Part shown: one piece after another, positions 55,825 through 64,000 of the stretch
Layout of the letters: each line of letters opens with the position of its first letter
Position numbering within the stretch: position 1 is the first letter of the stretch
DNA from: Mastigamoeba balamuthi
Lineage: Eukaryota > Evosea > Mastigamoebida > Mastigamoebidae
Direction of reading: 5' to 3'
Assembly (NCBI GenBank): GCA_902651635.1
Contig: CACRSC010000007.1
Location: 367,368 to 431,367, forward strand
DNA: 64,000 nt
Position numbers and translations under genes: made by a program
The notes under the pieces: model-generated
What the model saw: the letters and a program-made list of their open reading frames with translations, nothing else
What the model was told of the DNA's origin: nothing
Database searches by the model: none

Positions 55825-57261
55825 CTACTTGGTATCTGGGGCGCTGCGTAGAGGGGCCAGACGGGCCTCGAGGTACGAGCACGCAGTCTCCAGGTTGTCG
55901 TACAGGTTCGACGACCACCGGTTCGGGTCGCGGAGCTCGGCCATCTTCCTTGGGAGCCTCACCCACTCGATCCTCTCGAGCTCCTGCTTCTTGTCCCCCG
56001 CGAGCTTCGCGTTGACCGCGTCCACGTCGACCTCGTCCCCTTGCACGCGCAGCCAGTACGTCAGACTGCCGTTGGGGCTCCTCCTGAACGGGTACGGCAG
56101 CGAGAACGCTCCCTCAGGCGCCGCCTTGTCCTGCTGCTCGCCGAAGTCTGCCTCGTGCAGCTCCTCGACCCCGTCCGCCGCGAACTGGAGCGCGCCAAAG
56201 GCCTCCTCATGCGACTCCCTCAGCGCGGCCTGCCACACCGTCTCCTTGTCGGGCACGCTCACGTTCCCCCCGATGAAGGTCAGCTGCGTGGCGAGGGAGC
56301 ATAGGGTCAGCTGGGGGGCCACTGGCACGCAGGAAGGAAGCGGGTGGCCTGACCTGACTGGGGCCCCTGGACTGGCGCTCGAGGCCGAGCAGCACGTCGA
56401 CGGCGCCGGGGCAGTCCTTGGCCTGCCTGTACAGCGCAATGCCCGCGGCCGTGAAGAAGAATGTGTCGCCCCTGCCGAGCAGCTCCCTGTCGTGCGCACG
56501 CCACGGGCCCAGTATCCACTTGCTCCTAAGCTCCGGCTGGTGCTCGACAACGTACCTGCAGGACAAGGGGTGGCAGCGACCGTAAGTCTGCGAGTGCGCG
56601 TCGTGGCCCGCGGAGAGCGTGCGCCGCAGCCAGAGCACCTCATGACACTCCAGTCGCCCTGGGAGAGGTGCGGGTCGAGGCGCGCGCGCTGCAGGTCGTC
56701 GGGGGAGCACACGGGCTGCTGCTGGGCAGTGTCGAGGGCGCAGTGGACGAGGCAGCTGGGCACGTCCTGGCCCGCGAACGAGTGCGTGTACTGGCGGTCG
56801 AGCTCTGCCACGTGCTCCTCCGAGCTCAGCAGCACCACAGCGCTCAGCTTCGACAGCCACCTCACGCTGCAGCTCTTGTCCGCCTGCAGCGCACGCCCCC
56901 TCGTCAAAAAACCCGCCGCATTTTTCTTTTTTTCCTCAGCGATTATGAGACAAAACGCTGCCGCAAGTCAATTGACTGCGGGACAGAACCCAACAGCAAA
57001 AATCGATATGCGCCACCCGAGAACCGTCAACTTGATGGCCGAGCCGCGCCAGCCACTTCAGAGATGCGGTGGCGAGACCGGTGACGTCATAACGGAACAC
57101 GCAATATGACGCGCCTTGAGGGCGGTGGTGCGCAGCCAGTCGGCGAAGGTGCGCGCGGGGTGGGCGTGGCGGGCACCGACGCCGCACGTGTCCTCGAGGT
57201 ACCAGCGGGCCGGGAGGCCGCAGACGACGCGGCACAGCGCCACCGCCGGCTGCGCGCTCAT
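55825..57261 (-). CDS. Nudix-domain protein
   Basis: Exons 56883-56713, 56638-56354 and 56283-55825 join in phase 0 (304 codons). A first exon from the ATG at 57261 probably precedes them, but its donor is not settled (GTTATG near 57092 fits phase 0). The N-terminal part has SKLSAVVLLSSEEHVAELDR, WILGPWRAHDRELLGRGDTF and DVLLGLERQSRG. The Nudix box follows as IGGNVSVPDKET and ALRESHEEAFG, with the RE..EE core but an extra residue before the last Gly. Nudix enzymes cleave nucleoside diphosphates linked to other groups; this box is slightly off consensus, so activity and substrate are open. It converges with the membrane glycoprotein gene, with 119 bp between the stops. Confidence 0.7.
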
Positions 57262-57412
57262 CGTCGAGGTCGAGGGAGAGGCGGGAAAGATATCTCAGGG
57301 CAGGGAGAATCTCCGCAGAGGATCTACAGCTACAATCTCGAGAGATTTATACGACGTCAGTGATGGCATCAGCATATATAGTCCAGAGAGTTCAGAGTCC
57401 CAGAGAGAGTCA

Positions 57413-60400
57413 TCAGCAGCTCTTCTTCTCCTTCTCGGAGGGCCGGGCCGCGGCAGCCTCCAGCGCAGACTTGAGAGCGCTGATCTTCTCGTTCGCCTGC
57501 ACAGAGAGATGAGCGATGAGCGGGCAGGCGAGGGAGAGAGGACAGCGGCGCACCACGTCCTCGGGCGACTGGTCGTCGGCGGCGATCTGCTGCTGCAGGA
57601 GGGGCTTGAGCTTGCGGAGCAGGGCCGACTCGGCGAGGAGGGCCCTGTTGAGGCGCTTGGCGCGCATGTAGTGGTGCGTGTGCATGTAGGCGCTGTAGAA
57701 GAAGTTGGAGCCCTCGGCCTGGCGGCTCCACGGCGAGACCTCGTGGAAGCACCCGAACACCGGGGCGCACGAGCAGCAGCACGCGGGGAACGGCACGCGG
57801 CGGGCCACCCAGACGAGCAGGTTGACGACCCGCGGGACCAGCAGCGTCACGAGGTTCAGCGGCGCCGGCACAGGCGAGATCTCCGAGAACTCCACGACCA
57901 CGTCCGACAGCGTCGCCTTGTGCAGGTCCTCCAGGTCCTCCTCCACCGCGTTGAACGTGTCGTTCATGATGGCGATCAGCAGGTTCATCAGCACTGCGGG
58001 TTGTTTTTCATCCCGGTCTTAGGCTAGCGAGTAGAATAAACGACCAGAACCGGCGGGGCAAGGGACGCAGCGGGCGTCTGGGGCGCACCGATGGTCGTGA
58101 CGGTCATGAACGCGAGGGAGAAGAAAACGGAGACGACGTAGCGGCCGACCATGAAGGGCGAGGGGTCGAGGCCCGGCATGTTGTTGATGCCGAAGCCCAG
58201 CGTCTTGATGATCTTGATGAAGAGGATGAACGAGCCGGCCTTCTCGGCGATCTTCTGCTCGCCCGTGCCCCCGCTGACGTCGCGCTGGGCGTCCTCGATG
58301 TTGTAGATCTTGGCCAGCGAGAAGGTGAAGGCGAAGATGACGATGATGGCGAAGACGATGAAGACGGCGACGTTCTTGAGCATGCGGCCGAAGCTGAGCA
58401 GCAGCGGGCCGACGCTGTGCGAGGGCAGCATCATGTATAGGCCGCGCGTGTACGACGAGATGATGGCGATCGAGAGGATGCAGTCGTACGACTCGAGCAG
58501 CGTCACCACGCCCGAGTCGCCGACGGTGTCCGAAGCCGCGATCGCCTTAATGGTCAGCGCTGCAAAGTACATCGAGATGTGCACCGCGTCGAACAGATTC
58601 CACGGGCCTGCAGCGAGCGAGATATCAGTAACGAAGACTGATATCAGCTCTCGTACTCGTGAAGTACGTAACGCCCGTGCGGAACGCCTGTCGCGCAATT
58701 GCGATGTGGGGCATCAGATAAGATAATTATTCTATGTGGAAACTGAGGGCAGACCTGCGTGAACTCTCCGACGAGCATCCCGGTGACCCATACAAAGATA
58801 AAGCCCTGCAGGATGGTGAACTTCCTCTCGGCCACCGCCGCTGTGTTGGCGCTGACCGCCACGAGGAACCCGAGGAAGAACAGGAAGTAGATCTGGTAGG
58901 TCATCTTTGGCGAGATGGCGAAAGAGTCCAGCATATGCCACTGGCCCTTCTCGCGCTCCACCAGGATGAGGGCCTGCGAGGGCACGGGGAAGCGCGTGAG
59001 CCCCGAGAGAGCACGAACAGACAGGCGAGGTAGGTACTCACGAGGATGGGGTGGGCCTGGCGCTGCCTCACTGAGCGGAGGCTCTTGGCGAGCTTGTTCA
59101 TGCTCAGCGCGTTGATAAACCGCACGACGAGGGAGATCACGAACAGGAGCAGCTGCGCGAGGATGAACTTGGAGGTGCTGAACGACTCGTCGGTCCTGAT
59201 AGGTGAGTTCCACTTCTCCAGGACCACCGAGTGCATGAACCTGTGCGCCAGGAAGTCGTCGTGGTACGCCTCGAGCGCCAGGTGCAGCAGCGACCTGAGT
59301 GCGCCCGACCGTGAGCATCCCGGATGAGGAGCGAGGGGAAGTGAGAGCGCACCTGGGGATGCCGCTGGGGCGCGGGTTCATGACGAGGTTGCGGATGTAC
59401 TCGTTCTTGTCGAGCTTGTTGAGGATCTCCAGCGACCACTCTCGCAGGTACTGCGACTGCGCCTTCCACACGACGCCCGCCTGGTCGTACTCGTGCGCGT
59501 AGGCGTTGGAGAGCGTGATCAGCCTCAGCGCCGTGTGCAGAGGCCACTTGCAGTTGACGAGCAGGCGCAGGATGAACGGGTCGAGCTCCTGCAGGCGCTC
59601 GCGGAAGGCCATGGCGACCTCGACCTCGTAGACGATGGGCGGGGGCATCTCGCTCGAGTTGTGGACCATCTCCTCGAGCTCGTGCCACGCCTCGGGCGTC
59701 TTGGGGATGCAGGCCGCGTCGAGGATCGACTGCGTCTGCAGGCCGCGCTCCCACTTGAGCTCCTGCTTGAGCGCAAAGTCCTCGAACTTCTTGTACTCTG
59801 CGCGCTCGACCTTGGCGCGCAGCATCTCGAGGCCGTGCAGCAGGCGGGCGGCCATCGCGAACGACGGCTTGTCCCGGTGCGCCTCGCGGTTGGACTCCTC
59901 GGGCAGCCGCTCCTCGATATTCTTGAGCGCACAGCTGAGGCACGTAGCGAAGCACGTCTTGTGGTCGCTCAGCCACACGAGCGGCGTCGCGGGGTCGCCG
60001 ACGTCGTCGGGCGTGAAGTACTCGCTGCACACGGAGCACCAGAAGGGGTACCTGCCCACCTCTACCGAGAGCTCGACGGTGCAGTCGGGCATCTCGCAGG
60101 GCTTGTTCTTCCTCGCGTGCTTGCGCTGGAAGACCACAAAGTCCGAGCAGGCCGCGCAGAGGACCATCGGGCAGCGCGAGACGGGGCAGACGACGGCCAC
60201 GTCGGGCCCGTCGCAGTGGCCAAAGGTCCGGCCGCAGAGCAGGCAGTCGAACTCGAAGTCGCGCGAGAGGTAGACGACGGCCGTGGGGCACTTGTGGCGC
60301 GTGCAGGCGATGCCCTGGTAGCAGTGGTCCACCACGGGGGTCCCGTTGCGCATGCCGACCTGGATCTCCTCGTAGAGGCACTGCACGCACCGCACGTACT

Positions 60401-60843
60401 CGGCACACTCGCAGCACTGCACGCCGGGCGACGCCACGACGCCCACGCACTTGCCGCAGTGGACCTCTGGGCACGAGCGCACCTGCAGCCTGTGGTGCGG
60501 GTTCGCCGGGCACGAGATGCGCCCCGAGGTGATCAGCTCCGACAGGCGCTCCTGAGACATGTCGCGCAGCACGGGGTCGAGGTCCTCGGTCATCCTGCGC
60601 CGCAGGCAGTCGATGCAGAGCTCGTACGTGCAGCGCACGCAGGCCGCGTACCTGCTCCCCTTGCCTCTGCGAGTGTTTCGCACGCGGGTGGAGGGACTCA
60701 GCGCCGCTATGAAGCGCGTGCCGTGCGGGGGAGGCGGTGGGGGCGGCTCACATGAAGCAGCAGCACTTGTCGCACTGCTGCTGGGACGAGTGCTGCGAGA
60801 TGTACTCGGAGAGGTTGTGGCCTCTGGGGCACTGCACGGGCAT
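57413..60843 (-). CDS. TRP-like cation channel with Cys-rich zinc-module N-terminus
   Basis: Eight exons (60843-60752, 60666-59353, 59294-59042, 58973-58755, 58687-58657, 58607-58089, 57993-57554, 57496-57413) total 2952 nt (983 residues), all in phase. The N-terminus is CPRGHNLSEY...CDKCCCF...YAACVRCTYELCIDC, a C1/ZZ-like zinc module. More Cys pairs follow (CPANPHHRL, CVQCLYEE, CLLCGRTFGHC, CPVSRCPMVLCAAC, WCSVCSEYF). After a helical linker come six membrane segments, a pore helix region (FILFIKIIKTLGFGINNM), and S6 ending VLMNLLIAIMNDTF, the TRP-type signature. The C-terminus is a short coiled coil. It should be a cation channel; the zinc modules may sense lipid, redox or ligand. The 31-nt exon 5 bridges S3-S4. 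A paralogue lies head to head. Confidence 0.85.
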
Positions 60844-61285
60844 GACTGGCGGGGGGGGGGGCTCTGTCGTCAGCACTGCTGCTCGCCGCGTGTCGGACAC
60901 TCACTCTGTTTGCCGTCGTCGGCGTGGGCCTTGGCTGGCCGGTCGCCCTTGAGCTCTGGGGGTTGGGGACGGTGTCGGTGTTATTTCGGGTGGGTGTGCT
61001 GTCCACAGTCGGGACGAGGGGACCGGACCCTCGGCCTCGAGGAACCGCGGCAGCACAAGCGAGTAGGCCGTCGAGAGACTCAGGTCGCTGAAGTGGTGGC
61101 GCACGCTCTGGGCTTCCTCGTGGCAGGCCGCGGCGGCCTCAGTCGCCGTCGCCGCCACTCCAGGCGCCTCCGCATCCATCGCTCGTGAGGACCTGTTTTC
61201 TATTAATGGACCTCCCACGTCACCGTGTTGCTATTTTCGGCAGGCGGGCTGGCTGGGCGGGTTGGCCTTGTGGGCATAAGCAATA
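60844..61285. promoter_or_regulatory. Shared bidirectional promoter region of the channel pair
   Basis: 441 bp lie between the two ATGs of divergently transcribed paralogues, so both promoters must be here. It contains a G10 run (60851-60860) and CA-rich stretches. No specific element is evident. Confidence 0.45.
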
Positions 61286-64000
61286 ATGTCCAGGTCCAGG
61301 ATACATCCGGCGACCGACGAGGGTTGGCTCCTGCTCCCCCCCGCCTCCCCTCGCGTGCGGGTGGTAACGCCATTGCCCGCCGCCCTGCAGGAGGGGAGCC
61401 CGACTCGGAGGTGCTGTGCTTTCATGGCCACGCGCTGGTCAGGACTGCGGTGCCCACGACCCGCACGTGCGACAGATGCGCATCTTTGTGAGCCCCCGCT
61501 CCCCCTGGCCTCCCCCGCCCACTGGCCCACTGGCCTACTGGCCCCTCTGGCTGCCCCTCCTCCCCAACGTGCCTAAGCGAAGGCCCTTCTGCCCCCGCGC
61601 ACAAGCTACACGTCGGGCTTCTCCTATGCGTGCCAGCGGTGCCTGTACTACATCTGCGAGGCGTGCTATTCTCAGAAGGTGCGTTCGGGTTTTCGACGCT
61701 TTTTTGTTCCATTTCCGTACCGAATGGAATTCGCTGCGTGCGATAGGTCGAGACCGAGCTGGCCCCGGCGATCGCGCGGCTCGAGGCGAACCTGGCTGCG
61801 GTGGCCCAGCGCTACAACTGCCCCAGGGACCCCACTCACCGCGTATCGGCGTACGACCGGACCGTGGACGACTGCTCGCGGTGCGGGCGGCTGCGCGAGA
61901 ACGAGGGCGGCGTCCACTGCGCCTCGGGCTGCTCGGGGACAGACGTATGCGCGCACTGCCTCATCGCCGAGGCCGAGAAGGCCGTCAGGTCGTCGGACGA
62001 CCGCCAGCGGTTCGTGGGGATGCGCTGCACCAAGCACGACAAGCAGGTGGTCACCGCGCGGCTCTCGGGCCTCAAGCTGTTCTTCGACTTCAACTGCCTG
62101 CTCTGCCGCAACAGCAAGCACATCGAGAACGGCCAGCTCGAGGACCTCGCTGAGGACGACGAGGACCCGAACCCGCCGCCCGTGTGCGAGGGCGACGAGG
62201 TCGTCGTGTGCCCCAACCCGCGCTGCAGGCTGGCGCTGTGCATGGAGTGCGCCCGGTGGCTCGAGAACCAGCGTAGGCTCGCCAGCAGCGCCGGCGTGCT
62301 CTCGGAGACGCTGCCCGGCTACACCCTCGACCTCATGATCGAGCACACCCGCAAGCCCTTCCGCTGCAACGTCTGCGACGAGTACCACGAGCCGCCCTCG
62401 AGGCCCGACCGGCTGCTCGTCTACCTGCAGGACCCGCGCGCCTGCTTCTCGCTCTGCCTCGGGTACGCCGCGGCTCTGGACCCGCCCGCCTCGCTGATTC
62501 AAGGCTCCCTCCCCTGCTATTCAGGTGCGCGGGCAGCAACTCGCTGGGGGACAAGGGCGTCGTCGCCGAGATGAAGAGGCACGCGGGTGGGCACATGTTC
62601 GGCAAGGACACAGACGACGACCGCCAGGAGTTCGACAACTACCGCAAGTGGAAGCGGTTCGCGCTCAAGCAGCAGGAGATCTACGAGAAGAACCTGCCGA
62701 CGCGGTCCATCATGGCCACCCCCGAGCTCAACCTCTCGCCCGAGGCCTTCCACGAGCTCGAGCTCAAGGTGCACATGTGCGACGACATGCCCGTGCCCAT
62801 CATCTTCGAGGTCGAGGTCTCGTCTGCCGACTCGAACAGCCTGGCGACGATCATCACGTGCGCAAGCGTCGCTCGGGTTGGAGTCAACTGAGGTCTGTCT
62901 GTCGCAGAGAGCTCATCCGGTGCTCGCGGTGGCCCCTGCACACGACGCTGAAGCTGATCGAGCACGCCAAGGAGCAGGCGGCCACCGTGCCCAGGACCAG
63001 CGAGCTCTGGAAGGCGCAGGCCAGCGCGCTGGAGGAGTACAGCGTCACGATGCTCGACAAGCTCGGCAGCCACGAGCTCATCGAGATGCTCGTGATGTGC
63101 CCCAGGCCCCGCCTCTGCGCGCCTCCCAAGTGCGTCCCTCGCATTACGTCCTTTGTCCCGCAGACCTAACGGCAGCAATCAGGCCGCTGCTGACGCTGGC
63201 CATCGACGCGGACAACCACCCGTTCCTCTCGCACAGGTCCGTGCAGATGTCGGTGCTGCGCAAGTGGTTGTCGCCCATCCGCCTGGACATGGACACGTCG
63301 CCCGAGATGTTCATGGCGTCGAGAGTGCTGTTCACGTTCATCTCGTGGATGATCCTCTTCGCCAACTGGGTATCGTGCGGCGCTCTCGGAGGGCACCTCA
63401 AGACCAAGCAGGAGCGCCAGAGCCACCCGATCCTTGTGAACTCTCACTTTCATCCATCCTCTTCCTCTCCAGTTGCTAACGTGGCTGCAGGCACATATCA
63501 CGAGGCCGGACGAGACGCACGTGGCAAAGGAGGACTTCTTCATGTTCTCGCCCAAGACATCGTTCCAGATGTACAGCCTCTCGTACCTGCTCTTCGCGGT
63601 TCTCGTCAGCTACACGTCGCTCGTCAGCTGCCGGGAGGAGTTCACGTGGAACGAGATCCTGATCGCCATCTGGGTCGCCGCGCTCATCCGCGTCGAGGTC
63701 TACCAGCTCTCGTCGATCTTCCTCGACTACTTCCGCAGCTTCTGGAACGTCTTCGACATCCTGCTGCTCCTCGCCTACGTCGCGGCCCTCGGGGTCAAGC
63801 TGGCCATCAAGTCGACGCCCAACGGCTCCTACAAGGAGCGCGTGCTGATGGAGACGCACGAGTGCGTCCTCTCGGTCGCCGTCTTCATGACGTACATGCA
63901 CGGGCTCTACGTCTGCCGCCCCAACGCGCACCTGGGGCCCATCCTCATCTCGTTCGGGAACATGATCGGCAACGTGCTCATCTGGATCTCCATCGCCATC
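61286..64000 (+). CDS. TRP-like channel paralogue, 3' end outside window
   Basis: Exons 61286-61322, 61391-61487, 61606-61678, 61747-62462, 62525-62857, 62908-63129, 63183-63435 and 63491 to the edge are all in phase. The module order is that of the neighbour: CFHGHALVRT, CDRCASF, YACQRCLYYICEACY, CPRDPTHRV, CSRCGRLREN, CLLCRNSKH, CPNPRCRLALCMECA, CNVCDEY. A helical region (RWPLHTTLKLIEHAKEQ; neighbour WPLHTALRLI) leads to SHPIL and transmembrane segments (YSLSYLLFAVLVSYTSL, FWNVFDILLLLAYVAAL). Exon 63183-63435 and its counterpart in the other gene are both 253 nt, so intron positions are partly shared. The first exon start and its GTTGGC donor are less certain. The pore and S6 are beyond the window. 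Confidence 0.8.

Noticed and set aside
59493-60755. 420-codon plus-strand frame opposite the channel gene
   Set aside because: Antisense shadow of the zinc-module exon; low-complexity composition.
1-64000. CRISPR arrays, operons, prophage or plasmid signals
   Set aside because: None seen; spliced genes and eukaryotic families show this is nuclear DNA.

Overview
This is a nuclear eukaryotic window. It is GC-rich and the genes carry many short GT-AG introns, mostly 42-75 nt, often with donors reading GTGCGC, GTGAGC or GTAC. Gene content is typical of a free-living flagellated protist that digests polysaccharide and protein: a GH7 cellulase, a papain-family protease, a legumain homologue, the cilium/basal-body protein ARMC9, TRP-like channels, XPD helicase and tRNA methyltransferase TRM11. 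GH7, LITAF, PAN/TSP1 surface proteins and ARMC9 together would suit an amoebozoan flagellate such as an archamoeba (Mastigamoeba-like). That assignment is inference from gene content, not a sequence match. There are no operons, CRISPR arrays or bacterial signals.

Layout. 0-1.3 kb: end of an acyltransferase-3/SGNH gene. 1.75-2.45 kb: broken FkbM-type methyltransferase at the edge of a low-GC island. 2.25-11.65 kb: low-GC island with no intact gene; it holds a degenerate receptor cyclase, a LINE reverse-transcriptase remnant, low-complexity coding-like stretches and a foldback/MITE-like element. 11.65-16.3 kb: an RWDD3-like protein carrying an F-box, and a WD40 plus coiled-coil protein. 16.8-18.3 kb: a mosaic of a tRNA-like element, a TRM11 fragment and a zinc-gene fragment beside the intact zinc gene. 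19-23.7 kb: thymidylate kinase, LITAF-domain protein, a small two-exon gene and a legumain homologue lacking both catalytic residues. 25.7-29.4 kb: TRM11 and a GH7 cellulase with a GPI-like tail. 29.8-33.3 kb: an unrecognised four-exon gene and a TONSL-like UBL+LRR gene. 34.4-40.5 kb: an intronless PAN/apple secreted protein and ARMC9. 41.9-48.3 kb: cathepsin, an assembly gap in repeats, a TSP1 membrane protein, an RWD protein and a YGR210C-type GTPase. 48.4-55.7 kb: bestrophin-like channel, XPD, and a type I membrane protein. 55.8-64 kb: a Nudix protein and two divergently transcribed TRP-like channels with Cys-rich zinc-module N-termini.

For several genes I resolved exons by hand. I checked that exon lengths sum to a multiple of three for TRM11, XPD, ARMC9, legumain, LITAF, the 631-aa membrane protein, TRP gene 1, and others as noted. 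Where a junction did not close, the entry says so. No database search was possible, so family names rest on motif and sequence recognition.
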